The notes: generated from the sequence alone by a model not told the origin. Numbered from the stretch's first letter, positions 1 to 9,366 are shown. The stretch is 64,000 nt of DNA from Photobacterium aquimaris (GCF_002954455.1 NZ_MSCC01000002.1:669358-733357); one strand, 5' to 3'. Program-made: numbers and translations.

Positions 1-104
1 CAGAGCTTCAACCGGTGTTACGTCAAATCAATGAAAAGCCAAATTCACTTGTGTTTGGTGATGAGAAAACAAAAGATCCAGTACCTGTTGGAGGTCGTAA
101 ATAA
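1..104 (+). CDS. pqiB: PqiB C-terminus (partial), MCE-family intermembrane transport protein
   Basis: Only the last 33 codons are present, reading from base 3 to the TAA at 102-104. The visible tail (ELQPVLRQINEKPNSLVF) resembles the C-terminus of PqiB, the MCE-domain protein that forms a periplasm-spanning needle for lipid traffic. The stop codon shares one base with the ATG of the next gene, which is a PqiC-type lipoprotein, so the two are translationally coupled as in other pqiABC operons. The assignment rests on this short tail and on the neighbour. Confidence 0.7.
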   Translation, partial: ELQPVLRQINEKPNSLVFGDEKTKDPVPVGGRK

Positions 105-673
105 TGAAAAAATGGTTTGTCATCGCAGCAATTACGTTAGCCGCTAGTGGTTGTAGTAGTGCGCCTGAAGGCGTAAATACATTCTTATTACCAGCAGGAA
201 AGACGCTAACAGTATCGCACGCAACTAATCAGCCATTATTGATTGTACGTCCTGTTGAGGTAGCTGCCCATTTAGCGGGTAATGGTTTGGTTTATCAGAC
301 CTCGGCAACTGAAATGGTTGAAGCCCAACAAAATCTATGGGGTGAGGCATTAGCAAAACAATTAACGCGTCGTATCACTCATGATTTGCGTCAAAAGCAA
401 CATCACCTATGGGCAACACAATTAACCCCGACATTATCAACCGCGGGAGAGTCACGATTACAGGTACGTATTAACCAGTTTAATGGTGTATATACAGGTG
501 TCGCTAATGTAGCCGGTGAGTGGATGATTATTGGTGCGAATGGTAATTTGCAAACAGTGCACCCATTTGAGTTTAGTGTGCCACTTGCAAAAGATGGTTA
601 CAGTGCGCAAGTTGAAGCATTATCAACTGCTGTTGGTGAGTTAACCACACAGATAGCAAATGCAGTGAAGTAA
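104..673 (+). CDS. pqiC: PqiC/YmbA outer-membrane lipoprotein
   Basis: A 189-residue protein with a lipoprotein signal peptide: charged MKK, a hydrophobic core, and the lipobox ASGC with acylated Cys17. The rest matches the PqiC (YmbA, DUF330, ABC transport auxiliary) family. In the known system PqiC is an outer-membrane lipoprotein that docks the PqiB needle, forming a route between inner and outer membranes with the inner-membrane protein PqiA. The start overlaps the pqiB stop by one base, which fixes the start codon. A strong hairpin with a T-run follows and ends the operon. Confidence 0.88.
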   Translation: MKKWFVIAAITLAASGCSSAPEGVNTFLLPAGKTLTVSHATNQPLLIVRPVEVAAHLAGNGLVYQTSATEMVEAQQNLWGEALAKQLTRRITHDLRQKQHHLWATQLTPTLSTAGESRLQVRINQFNGVYTGVANVAGEWMIIGANGNLQTVHPFEFSVPLAKDGYSAQVEALSTAVGELTTQIANAVK

Positions 674-703
674 CGCATTTACTTGTTCTAAGCTAGACTG
701 ACG

Positions 704-746
704 AAAAAAGCCCACCGGTTAATCATAACTGGTGGGCTTTTTTATT
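704..746. terminator. Bidirectional rho-independent terminator between pqiC and HAD gene
   Basis: A stem of AAAAAAGCCCACCGGTT pairs with AACTGGTGGGCTTTTTT around a six-base loop. A-run and T-run flank both sides, so it can end pqiC transcripts on the plus strand and the convergent HAD gene on the minus strand. Confidence 0.9.
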
Positions 747-771
747 GACTGTAAGCGTTATTATCTATTGA

Positions 772-1428
772 TTAAACGGCATTTAAAAATGTTAGGGCTT
801 CATCCATAGTATTAAAAATATGATGCCCTAATGCGCGCGTATAAGTATCAGGTTCAACTAAATCGATAATTTGTAGGGTTGTCATATTAGCAGCAACGGC
901 AGCTTTCACACCGTTGTTTGAATCTTCAAAAGCAAGGCATTGTTGAGGATCAATATTTAAGCGTTGCGCTGCGAGCAGGTATATTTCAGGGGCTGGTTTA
1001 CCATTAATGACCTCATCACCACTGGTTATATGTGAAAAATATTGAGTCAGCCCAGCTAAATGAAGTTTTTTGTGTGCTAATGCATTATGGGTTGATGTCG
1101 CAACGACCATAGGAATCTTCTGTGCTTGTAGCCACTGTAATAACTCGATGACACCATTTTTTACAGGAATAGCTTGGTGTTCAACGACGGCAAGATAATG
1201 TTGCATCCAACGGGGATGAAAAACAGCATAATCTAAGCTATCGCCATACCCTTGTTCAATAATCGGTTTGATGCCAGCTTGATTACGGCCAATAATATTG
1301 AGATAAATATCACGTTTAAAAGGGATATTCATTTCAATACATGTTTGCTGAAATGCTGTCATGCAGACTTTTTCAGTATCAAGCAATAATCCATCCATAT
1401 CAAAAATTGCGGCATTATATTTCATCAT
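772..1428 (-). CDS. HAD-family phosphatase (beta-phosphoglucomutase-like, subfamily IA)
   Basis: A 218-residue haloacid dehalogenase-superfamily protein. Motif I FDMDG carries the nucleophile Asp10 and acid/base Asp12. Motif II is VVATST, motif III the Lys in GKPAPEIY, and motif IV the EDSNNG acidic patch binding Mg2+. An alpha-helical cap lies between motifs I and II, as in subfamily IA. Members are cytosolic sugar-phosphate phosphatases or mutases, and the substrate cannot be read from sequence. The second Met is an alternative start. It is convergent with pqiC and shares its terminator. Confidence 0.87.
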   Translation of the reverse strand: MMKYNAAIFDMDGLLLDTEKVCMTAFQQTCIEMNIPFKRDIYLNIIGRNQAGIKPIIEQGYGDSLDYAVFHPRWMQHYLAVVEHQAIPVKNGVIELLQWLQAQKIPMVVATSTHNALAHKKLHLAGLTQYFSHITSGDEVINGKPAPEIYLLAAQRLNIDPQQCLAFEDSNNGVKAAVAANMTTLQIIDLVEPDTYTRALGHHIFNTMDEALTFLNAV

Positions 1429-1602
1429 TTTCTCAGTGTAATTATTTTTTCATATATTTTCTCATATTATTAAATTACAAAATAGATTAATTAAGCTCAG
1501 ATAACATAAATAAATAGTTGTTTATTGTTATATTAATAAATAATATACCAGTGTTATTTATAATTGTATGAATAACGTTATTTTAATAAAAGGTATATAT
1601 CA

Positions 1603-2776
1603 ATGACCATTCATAATTCAGCTAAAATGCTACCAGAATTTATAAAAAAAAATTGAACTTCATCTAGAGGAGCTTATTTACCCACGAAAAAATCAACAAC
1701 ATTTAGTTTTAGGGAAAAAGCCTACAGATAATGGGGTGTTATTACAAAGTAATGATTACCTGGCAATTTCAAATCATGATTATATCCGTAAAGTATATAT
1801 TGATGCATTACGTAACAATAAAAAAGATGTTGTTATGTCAGCAATATTCCTACATAAAGAGGATGATCATTCATTTGAACATCAACTTGCTGATTACACA
1901 GGTTTTGAGCATTGTATTTTATCGCAGTCAGGATGGGCCGCTAATATTGGATTAATCCAGACGATTCTACCAGTTAATATGCCTGTTTATATTGATTTCT
2001 TTGCGCATATGTCTTTATGGGAAGGCGCACGGATTGCAGAAGCACAAATTCATAGTTTTTTACATAATAATATTCGTCATTTAGAAAAGTTGATTAAACG
2101 TAATGGGCCAGGGTTGATCTTAGTTGATTCGGTCTACAGTACGCTTGGTACCGTAGCACCATTAACTGAAATTGTCGCATTAGCTAAACAATATGGTTGT
2201 GCTATTTTAGTTGATGAATCGCACTCTCTAGGAACTCATGGACCACAAGGTGCAGGGCTTGTTGCAGAATTAGGGTTAACGGATGACGTTGACTTCATAA
2301 CTGTTAGTTTAGCAAAAGCGTTTGCTTATCGTGCTGGGGCGATATTGTGTAGTCATAAAGTAGGGCAAGCATTACCGTTTGTAGCACGACCGGCTATTTT
2401 TAGTTCTGCTTTATTGCCTCATGAAATTGCGGTATTACAAGCGACATTAAATGTCATAAAAAACAGTGATGATCGTCGTTCACGATTAGTAGAACAAGCC
2501 GATAAATTACGTTATGGGTTGATTAAACTTGGATTTACTATTCAAAGTCAGTCACAGATTATTGCCCTAGAAACAGGCACTGAAACGAATACTGAAATTA
2601 TGCGTGATTATTTGGAAGATATGAATGTTTTTGGTTCTGTTTTTTGTTCACCAGCAACACCAAAAAATAAAAACTTAATTCGATTCTCAGTGAATAGTGA
2701 ATTAACAGATAAAGAGATTAATATGATATTAAATGCGTGCTCCATGATGAATATTAATTTTAAGCAAGTCTCATAA
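1603..2776 (+). pseudogene. cqsA: CqsA, CAI-1 autoinducer synthase, frameshifted in a 9-A tract
   Basis: A PLP-dependent alpha-oxoamine synthase closely resembling Vibrio cholerae CqsA. It makes the (S)-3-hydroxytridecan-4-one family autoinducer precursor from an acyl-CoA and S-adenosylmethionine. Conserved blocks include LLQSNDYLA, LSQSGW, YIDFFAHMSLWEGAR, VDESHSLGTHG and SLAKAFAYRAG, whose PLP lysine codon is 2315-2317 (matching K236 of V. cholerae). The reading frame is open from GTG 1736, but the homologous N-terminus starts at ATG 1603 behind AAAGG. It is joined to the main frame only if the A-run at 1644-1652 is one A shorter or two longer. As sequenced, translation from 1603 stops at 1654-1656. 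It may be a mutation, a slippage site or a sequencing error. Confidence 0.88.
1644..1652 (+). repeat. A9 homopolymer carrying the cqsA frameshift
   Basis: Nine consecutive A residues lie about 14 codons into cqsA. Upstream codons read MTIHNSAKMLPEFI and downstream codons read IELHLEELIYPRKNQQHL in a different frame. Both halves align to the CqsA N-terminus. Eight or eleven As would make one continuous frame. Confidence 0.85.
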
Positions 2777-2833
2777 TAATAGCTAATATATAGTAATAGT
2801 TTAAAACATAGTATTAACTAATTAAATGGTATT

Positions 2834-2868
2834 AAGCCTGCTAATAGTATTTAGTAGGCTTATTTGTT
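2834..2868 (+). terminator. Terminator after cqsA
   Basis: AAGCCTGCTAA pairs imperfectly with TTAGTAGGCTT, followed by a T-rich tail (atttgtttttt). It lies 58 bases past the cqsA stop. Confidence 0.75.
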
Positions 2869-3074
2869 TTTTGTGAATTAATTGTATTTTTTATTCTAAT
2901 GGTGTTTTAAATGCGTTTTTCGTCTGATAATAATCTTTCAGGGAATATTTTAAATATAAATAAAATTAAATGTTGATATTGTTTTTAGCCTCTGTAGTAT
3001 TTAATTACATTAAGAAACAAATAGAATTCACTTCATTAAATAAGCGATATTGTATTATTTAAAAAAGGATAATC

Positions 3075-4226
3075 ATGCAAAAGAAAAAATTATGCTTATT
3101 ACTAGCAATGTTCACTGGCACTGTAAATGCAGCTAATTTTGAATCACCATTAATTTTACCAACTGATTTATCAAACCAGCCAACCGCTTCACAGTGGGTT
3201 GTTGGTCATTATCAAAATATCGTGCAAGCAAATAAGGTATGGGATCATTATAATATTGATATTCATCTAGTACCTGCAACAGTGAGTTATCTTGATTATT
3301 CTTATGCCACAATTGAAGAAGTATCTGAAGATATTGAGCAAATGATACAGAATGATCCAAGTATTATTAAAAATACATTAACCACATTTGCAGCACAGCC
3401 ATCAAATACTACCAAAGGCCACGCACGTTCACCGATGGGAGATGAAGATTTCGCAGAAATGAACAACACGCCATTAGTGTTAAGTGCCGATAGTGTTATT
3501 AATAAGCGTTATCAATTTGTATATGCGCATGAGGTTGGCCACACTTTTGGTGCTAAACATACCAAAGCCAATGCTGTCAATAGTACTCAAGAACTATTTA
3601 AAAATGGCTATGGCACTAAGCAATGTAATGCTGAAGGTACAACCAGCTTAATGTCAGGTTTCACCAGTTATAATAACGCGAATGGTTTACCATTTATGAA
3701 TGGCCAAGCAGGCTGTGATCAAGGTATTGCTGATGTTGCTACACTCCTTAATCATAGTGCTAGCAAAAAAGAAAACCTCACGTCGTTAACTGGTGTACAG
3801 ACATTAGTTGCTTCACCACGTGAAGATATCAATGCTCAACAATTTGAAATTACCCTTACTAGAAGCAAAGATATTGATAATGCACAGCAAGCGACTGTTT
3901 ATGTTGCAACCAAGGTGCATGGTGATAAGCAAGCGGCATTAGCGCCTATAGATGTTAACTTTACTGCTGGTAGTAAAACAACAGTAGTAACGCTGCCTTT
4001 TGATCAGGTATATCCATTATTTGATAATGCCGATACTAATCAAGGTACGTATTTAGTAGCCGTTACGAATGATGAAGTGATGCCAGCGAGTATTAATTTA
4101 TTAGACTCTAATACGCAGTGGCCTCAAAATAGTGATAATGGTGGTGGCTCTGGCGGCAGTTTATCTCTATTTTGGATGATGATGATGTCATTAGTTGTTT
4201 ACGGCCGACGTAAACTGGCGAACTAA
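3075..4226 (+). CDS. Secreted zinc metalloprotease with GlyGly-CTERM anchor
   Basis: A 383-residue exported protein. The N-terminal signal peptide ends near NAA (residues 18-20). The zinc motif HEVGHTFGAKH (His152, Glu153, His156, His162) is the extended HExxHxxGxxH signature of metzincins (reprolysin/M12-like). The C-terminus has a Gly/Ser-rich linker, a short hydrophobic helix (LSLFWMMMMSLVV) and a basic tail (GRRK). This is the GlyGly-CTERM signal that rhombosortase cleaves before type II secretion. It sits between cqsA and cqsS, an uncommon position. The start is ATG behind AAAAAGGA. The substrate is unknown. Confidence 0.85.
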   Translation: MQKKKLCLLLAMFTGTVNAANFESPLILPTDLSNQPTASQWVVGHYQNIVQANKVWDHYNIDIHLVPATVSYLDYSYATIEEVSEDIEQMIQNDPSIIKNTLTTFAAQPSNTTKGHARSPMGDEDFAEMNNTPLVLSADSVINKRYQFVYAHEVGHTFGAKHTKANAVNSTQELFKNGYGTKQCNAEGTTSLMSGFTSYNNANGLPFMNGQAGCDQGIADVATLLNHSASKKENLTSLTGVQTLVASPREDINAQQFEITLTRSKDIDNAQQATVYVATKVHGDKQAALAPIDVNFTAGSKTTVVTLPFDQVYPLFDNADTNQGTYLVAVTNDEVMPASINLLDSNTQWPQNSDNGGGSGGSLSLFWMMMMSLVVYGRRKLAN

Positions 4227-4235
4227 TTCAGAGTG

Positions 4236-4267
4236 CAAAGTAGGTATAATCATTTATACCTACTTTG
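4236..4267. terminator. Hairpin between metalloprotease and cqsS
   Basis: CAAAGTAGGTATAA pairs perfectly with TTATACCTACTTTG over a four-base loop, between convergent genes. It has no long T-run, so efficiency is uncertain. Confidence 0.65.
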
Positions 4268-4274
4268 GCTAATA

Positions 4275-6329
4275 CTATGTTTGAAGCCATTTATTGACAG
4301 TGTGCAGCAATATTGCTTTTGATGTTGGTTTTAGAAGTAAATCAGTCATACCCACATTGATGAAAGATTCCTTTTGGTTTTCATCTAATGATCCAGAATA
4401 ACAAATAATAGGTATATGTTGGTGTGCATGGTATTTATTATTGGTTCTAATTTCTTTGGTTGTCTCAATACCTGACATCACTGGCATTTGTGAATCTATT
4501 AGAATCAAATCAACCGTAGCTTCTTGTAAATAATTGAGAGCATTAAGCCCATTATCAGCCTCTACTACGTCATAACCAGCATTCTTTAGTAAAATGCCAG
4601 AGTATAAGCGTAGTGAAACATTATCATCAACAATCAGAATTCTATTTTTAGAAACACGAGTAGGCGATGGCTGGCTATTATTAGGTTTTCTTTTATTGAA
4701 TAATTGGTTTATAAGTTTTTTCTGCAACCCTTCAATATGGTTATATTCAAATAAATATGGTTTGTATGTGTCAGACAAAGTTATTTTATTATCATAATCT
4801 GTATGTGAAATAAAAATAATGTTAATTATTGTGGTATTAATTTTATTTTGTATTTTTTTTAGCAAATGGTGATTAACAGAATTTATATCAATAATAATAC
4901 AGTCATAAGTATCGCTATCAATATCTACAATATTATGTGGCGAGTTCTTTTTACGGTGAAGCGTAAAATTATAAAAAAAGGCAAGATGATTGAGATCAGA
5001 TAATATCTTACTTTTATTACCTATATACAGTACAGATTTCATCGCCATTAGATCATATTTAATTTTATCTATAATAGGGGATGAAACGCTAGGTAAACGA
5101 ATGATAAATGTAGTTGATACATTCTCTGTTGAGTAACATTCAATTTTTCCAGCAAAGGCATCTATTACTTTTTTACAAAAAGAAAGCCCTAACCCAGTAT
5201 TGTTCTTTTTTCCTGAAGTATAATATTCTGCAAATATATTTTTAATTAATGTTAAAGGGATACCTTTACCGTAATCTTTAACACTAACAATGGTTTCATT
5301 TTTTTTGCTATACACAGAGATGAATATTTTAAAATTGGTTTTTTCTTTATAATAAAAAGAGTTTTTTAATAAATTAAAGAAAACATAACGAAGAAGAATA
5401 TCATTGCCAAATAAAATGTTGTCTTTGTTTATTTGAAAAAAAACTAAATCTCGATCGCTTTTTGTTTGATAGCCATATACGTCAAGCGTATCGTTAATAA
5501 CATCAGCAATAGAAAGATGATGAAAAGAATGAGGTGATATTTTTTGACTATCAATAGAACTCAGTAATAGATTAATTGTACTGTGGCCATTATTTATAAT
5601 TGAAATATTATCTTTAATTATATTGCGTAGTTTAGTTATTTCCGCGTTAGATATTAGACGATTATGCTGAGGATCATCAGTTAAACTTTCAGGTAATAGT
5701 TCTAACAAGACTTCTTGAGATGCATATAAAGCACCAAGAGGGTTACGCATTTCATGGGCAATACCACTACTAAATGATTGTGAAAACAGTTGCTTACTTT
5801 CAATTTCTATTCGGTTGCGGTAATTAAAACAGATGCCAGTAAAGTAAGAAAAGCTAAATACAACAACGTAAGAATAATGAAAACCATGGCTAATATTCCC
5901 TATAGTCAGATAGCCGATGAGAGCTGCGGTACATGCGGCTATTGCGGTAGAGATAAGAATAAGTAGCCAATCATAGATAATTATAATTGATAAAAAAATG
6001 GCAGCCATAAAAGACATGATCCATTCAATTGACCATTCATTACGGATCATCATATAACAAAAGAAAAAAGGTAGTCCAAAACAGATAGTAAAAACAAAAT
6101 GCTTCTCTTTATAGCGCAAAAAAAGCTTAGGCATATAATCTTTAATGGCAAATGGTACAAATAGCAGCATACAAACTAAGCGTAATGGCAAATTTTCATA
6201 GGGCTGAGGGAAAAGATAAGTCCAAATGAAATAGTATGCGGGAAAACCAATACTACCAAATAGCCCAATAATAAAAAGGTTCGGTTCAATATAGCGATAA
6301 GCTTCAGCTATTCTTTTGTTGGTTCTCAT
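4275..6329 (-). CDS. cqsS: CqsS, CAI-1 hybrid sensor histidine kinase
   Basis: A 684-residue membrane hybrid kinase that aligns throughout with V. cholerae CqsS. An N-terminal sensor with about six membrane helices (residues ~17-170) contains the conserved EPNL, GFPAYYFIW and EWSIEWIMSFMA stretches of the ligand-binding bundle. The HisKA box IAHEMRNP carries phospho-acceptor His192. The HATPase has DYGKGIP and GLGLSFCKK. The receiver domain ILIVDDN...LILIDSQMP carries phospho-acceptor Asp612. In the known pathway CqsS feeds phosphate through LuxU to LuxO when CAI-1 is absent. It is convergent with the metalloprotease and near cqsA, so signal synthase and receptor are linked. Confidence 0.93.
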   Translation of the reverse strand: MRTNKRIAEAYRYIEPNLFIIGLFGSIGFPAYYFIWTYLFPQPYENLPLRLVCMLLFVPFAIKDYMPKLFLRYKEKHFVFTICFGLPFFFCYMMIRNEWSIEWIMSFMAAIFLSIIIIYDWLLILISTAIAACTAALIGYLTIGNISHGFHYSYVVVFSFSYFTGICFNYRNRIEIESKQLFSQSFSSGIAHEMRNPLGALYASQEVLLELLPESLTDDPQHNRLISNAEITKLRNIIKDNISIINNGHSTINLLLSSIDSQKISPHSFHHLSIADVINDTLDVYGYQTKSDRDLVFFQINKDNILFGNDILLRYVFFNLLKNSFYYKEKTNFKIFISVYSKKNETIVSVKDYGKGIPLTLIKNIFAEYYTSGKKNNTGLGLSFCKKVIDAFAGKIECYSTENVSTTFIIRLPSVSSPIIDKIKYDLMAMKSVLYIGNKSKILSDLNHLAFFYNFTLHRKKNSPHNIVDIDSDTYDCIIIDINSVNHHLLKKIQNKINTTIINIIFISHTDYDNKITLSDTYKPYLFEYNHIEGLQKKLINQLFNKRKPNNSQPSPTRVSKNRILIVDDNVSLRLYSGILLKNAGYDVVEADNGLNALNYLQEATVDLILIDSQMPVMSGIETTKEIRTNNKYHAHQHIPIICYSGSLDENQKESFINVGMTDLLLKPTSKAILLHTVNKWLQT

Positions 6330-6498
6330 TAGTGTTCATATGCTAATTGGTGGCTATTGTTAATATTATCTTTATCACTATTTATTAGCAAGTTTTTACA
6401 TTTGTTTAGGCTGATTGAAAACAATAAAGAGCGGCTTAAGCCTCTGCTTGTGACCTTTTACATGCTATGGTGATCATTTATGATTGCGAAGAGTATTT

Positions 6499-7128
6499 AT
6501 GTCTTTTTTTAGCGCTTTGTTTTATGACAAAGTAATGCAATATACTGAACAAGCTTGTTTGATTGAATGGCGTAGAGCATTACTTGAAAATGTAGATGGC
6601 AATGTGTTGGAAATAGGTGCAGGCACAGGAGCGAGTTTAGGCTTGTATCCGTCTAAACCATCGTTAACACTCTATTTAGCTGAGCCCGATCAGCATATGC
6701 GAATGCAGTTACAACAAAAACTCCAATCACAATCTGAGATGAAAGCGACAGTATTATCATGCTCAACGGAATCTATTGAAGCTGATGATGATTTTTTTGA
6801 TTATGTATTTGTGTCGTTAGTATGTTGTTCAGTGAAAGATGTTGCTGCATCTTTGCAAGAAATTAAGCGAGTATTAAAACCAACTGGGCGGTTTATTTTC
6901 TTAGAGCATGTTGCCGCTGAACCTGGATCTCAGTGCTATCATTGGCAGCAACGGCTAAATTTTATTTGGCGTCGAGTAGCGGATAATTGTCACTTAAATC
7001 GAGCTACTGAACAATCGATCACTGATGCTGGATTTGTGATTGAAGAAATACAATATGAAAAAATGCAAAAAATGATAGCGGTTGTGCAGCCAACGATTAG
7101 AGGTATTGCACGCATAGCATGCGAGTGA
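6499..7128 (+). CDS. Class I SAM-dependent methyltransferase
   Basis: A 209-residue cytosolic methyltransferase of the Rossmann type. Motif I VLEIGAGTGA binds SAM, the acidic ribose contact is in LAEPD, motif II/III is DYVFVSLVCCSV, and the post-motif strand is GRFIFLEHVAA. The pattern is UbiE/METTL7-like, and the acceptor substrate is not predictable. I chose the ATG at 6499 with GAAGAG upstream over the longer TTG frame opening at 6484. It is divergent from cqsS and followed by a shared hairpin. Confidence 0.82.
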   Translation: MSFFSALFYDKVMQYTEQACLIEWRRALLENVDGNVLEIGAGTGASLGLYPSKPSLTLYLAEPDQHMRMQLQQKLQSQSEMKATVLSCSTESIEADDDFFDYVFVSLVCCSVKDVAASLQEIKRVLKPTGRFIFLEHVAAEPGSQCYHWQQRLNFIWRRVADNCHLNRATEQSITDAGFVIEEIQYEKMQKMIAVVQPTIRGIARIACE

Positions 7129-7137
7129 TTAAAATAG

Positions 7138-7162
7138 AAAAGAGTGCAATACACTCTTTTCT
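7138..7162. terminator. Bidirectional terminator
   Basis: AAAAGAGTG pairs with CACTCTTTT over a five-base loop, between the convergent methyltransferase and amidohydrolase genes. Confidence 0.8.
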
Positions 7163-7180
7163 ACCACAACTGGTGTAAAT

Positions 7181-8587
7181 TTATTGTACAATTTCGCCGC
7201 TTTCAACGACCGCTTTACGTACGATATCTGCAAATTTTAATGCTTCATCTCGCACTGTTTTCTCATTAACAGTAAGAATATTACGGTCTTCCATTAGCAA
7301 CTTACCGTCAACAACTGAGTGTTTAACATTGGTCGCGTAAGCTGAATATACTAATGCTGAATAAGGATTATAAACTGGGATCATATTTGGTGCTTTGGTA
7401 TCAATAACAATGATATCAGCTAGCTTACCAACTTCTAAAGAGCCAATTTTATCTTCCATATGTAAAGCACGTGCTGCACCAATCGTTGCCATTTCAATCA
7501 CATTAATTGGAGGCATTGCCGCACGATCTTTATTAACCAGTTTATGTACTTTTGCTACTTGGTTAAATTCATCAATGGTGCTTAAGGTATTACCAGACAT
7601 TGGACCATCAGTACCTAGACCAATTCGTAATCCGTCATTAAACATCTTTAATGCTGGTGCTACACCTTTGGCTGATTTGATATTCGCACTCATGTTATGA
7701 GCCACACCCACATCATGTTTTTTTAAAATAGCGATATCTTCATCGTTAGCATCAATAACGTGGGCTGCTAAGAAGTTAGCGTTTAATGCGCCAATTGATT
7801 CCATGTATTGAATTGGCGATAGACCACCTGAACGCTTGGCAATAACTTCACGCTCACGATCAGATTCAGCAAGGTGCATCATCACAGGTACATCGTGTTT
7901 AAGTGATAGTTTAGCAATGGTTTGCAGTGTTTCGGTTGAGTTAGTGTATGGACCATGCGGTGCAAATGCAGGAGTAATGCGTGGATGGTCTTTATATTGC
8001 TCAATAAAATTAAGGGTATACTTAATACCATCTTCCGGTGTTTTTGCACTTGCAACAGGGAATTGAATAATGGTTTCGCCTAAGATCGCACGCATGCCGA
8101 TTTGATCTACAGTTTTAGCAACTTCATCTTCAAAATAATACATATCAGCGTAAGTAGTGACGCCGCCTTTTAGCATCTCCACGTTACCAAGTTGTGCACC
8201 AATACGAACCATATCACGCGAAACCAGTTTTTTTTCTAATGGGAAAATATAACGGTGTAAACGATCGGGCACATCATCCGCCATTGAACGGAAAACCGTC
8301 ATCGAAGCATGAGTATGGGAGTTAATTAGACCTGGCATAACAATATCGCCATCAGCATCAATTATTTTAGCGGCTTTATATTCACTAATGTTTGTACCAT
8401 CAGTAACAGCATAGATCTTATTGCCTTTGATGGCGACTAAGCCATTATCAAAGACAGTTTTGTCTTGATCCATGGTGAGAACAGTCGCGTTTTTTATTAA
8501 CAAATCGACATTTTCGATGGCATAAGCAGATGCGCTAATAAGTGAAGTGGCAGCTAAAGAAACAGCAAGTAACGTTTTTTTAAACAT
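7181..8587 (-). CDS. Exported amidohydrolase (MtaD/TRZ-ATZ family)
   Basis: A 468-residue amidohydrolase-superfamily protein related to 5-methylthioadenosine/S-adenosylhomocysteine deaminase and chlorohydrolases. Metal ligands are visible: His91 and His93 in NSHTHASM, HLAESD, AAHVID, and the catalytic Asp in GLGTDGPMSGN. Unlike typical cytosolic MtaD proteins it begins with a Sec-type signal peptide (MFKKTLLAVSLAA...ASAYA, cleaved near residue 23), so it should act in the periplasm. The substrate is probably an N-heterocycle or nucleoside-like amine but is not proven. It is monocistronic. Confidence 0.83.
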   Translation of the reverse strand: MFKKTLLAVSLAATSLISASAYAIENVDLLIKNATVLTMDQDKTVFDNGLVAIKGNKIYAVTDGTNISEYKAAKIIDADGDIVMPGLINSHTHASMTVFRSMADDVPDRLHRYIFPLEKKLVSRDMVRIGAQLGNVEMLKGGVTTYADMYYFEDEVAKTVDQIGMRAILGETIIQFPVASAKTPEDGIKYTLNFIEQYKDHPRITPAFAPHGPYTNSTETLQTIAKLSLKHDVPVMMHLAESDREREVIAKRSGGLSPIQYMESIGALNANFLAAHVIDANDEDIAILKKHDVGVAHNMSANIKSAKGVAPALKMFNDGLRIGLGTDGPMSGNTLSTIDEFNQVAKVHKLVNKDRAAMPPINVIEMATIGAARALHMEDKIGSLEVGKLADIIVIDTKAPNMIPVYNPYSALVYSAYATNVKHSVVDGKLLMEDRNILTVNEKTVRDEALKFADIVRKAVVESGEIVQ

Positions 8588-8820
8588 GATGTATTACCGT
8601 GACGATGGATTTTTGCCGATAATACAGTGCAATAAATGAATGAAAATAACTATTTCACGGATTACTTTTATTTGTGATCGAGATCTTGTTGACAAGGTTG
8701 ATTTAACAAATAAAAGGTATAAAGATGCTCAATTTCAAAAATAGTAATCGATTGCTTTTAGAATACTCAATCATACAGGATTTAAAATTGAACACCTTGG
8801 TATGTCTTTTTAGATTGAAG

Positions 8821-9159
8821 TTAAGGTTTAAGATACCCAAACCCTTGATGCTGTCGAAGAGCAACTTCATAGGCACCAGAGGGTACTATTTCGATGCCGT
8901 CAAGAAGCTGTTTAGGACTAATAGTTAATGCAGTCAGCGAATGGTGACATACAGTGATCATGACATTATGGTGTAGGAAATCGTTAATAATCTCGGTTTG
9001 TTTATTTTGTGCCAGCATTGTAGACGTCACAAGAGCGGGAGTTTCTCCGTTTAATGCCAATTCAATGATTGCTGTGTTATCCATTGCAATGATGTTTTTG
9101 ACATTATTTAACGCAATCTCCCAACGTTCAGCTTGGTTAACATGGATCAGAATTTTCAT
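8821..9159 (-). CDS. DsrE-family protein
   Basis: A 112-residue cytosolic protein with the DsrE/F-like alpha/beta fold pattern: KILIHVNQAERWEIALNNVKN at the N-terminus, IELALNGETP as the second strand, and ITVCHHSL with a conserved Cys in the position used by sulfur-relay members. Such proteins bind or transfer sulfur, but single-gene DsrE proteins of this type are mostly uncharacterised. There is no Tus/Dsr operon nearby. It sits alone upstream of the mod locus in the opposite orientation. Confidence 0.7.
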   Translation of the reverse strand: MKILIHVNQAERWEIALNNVKNIIAMDNTAIIELALNGETPALVTSTMLAQNKQTEIINDFLHHNVMITVCHHSLTALTISPKQLLDGIEIVPSGAYEVALRQHQGFGYLKP

Positions 9160-9366
9160 ATACTACTCACTATATTATGTAGTAAAAACCACTAATTATT
9201 TGATTGATAATATGCCTATTTTTGTGCATAGAAATCGTTAATTATAAAAAACTTATTTTGTTAAATTTATCTCTTTCTTTATTGTAATAGAGAGTAAATG
9301 CGGCGGTGATAGTTACCGAAGCTTAAATGTGGGTGGTGATATTAGTATCAAGTTATCCTTGGTAAA

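Noticed and set aside
8725..8928. Plus-strand reading frame opposite the DsrE gene
   Set aside because: It has no family resemblance, overlaps the conserved minus-strand DsrE gene and has a poor start; treated as chance.
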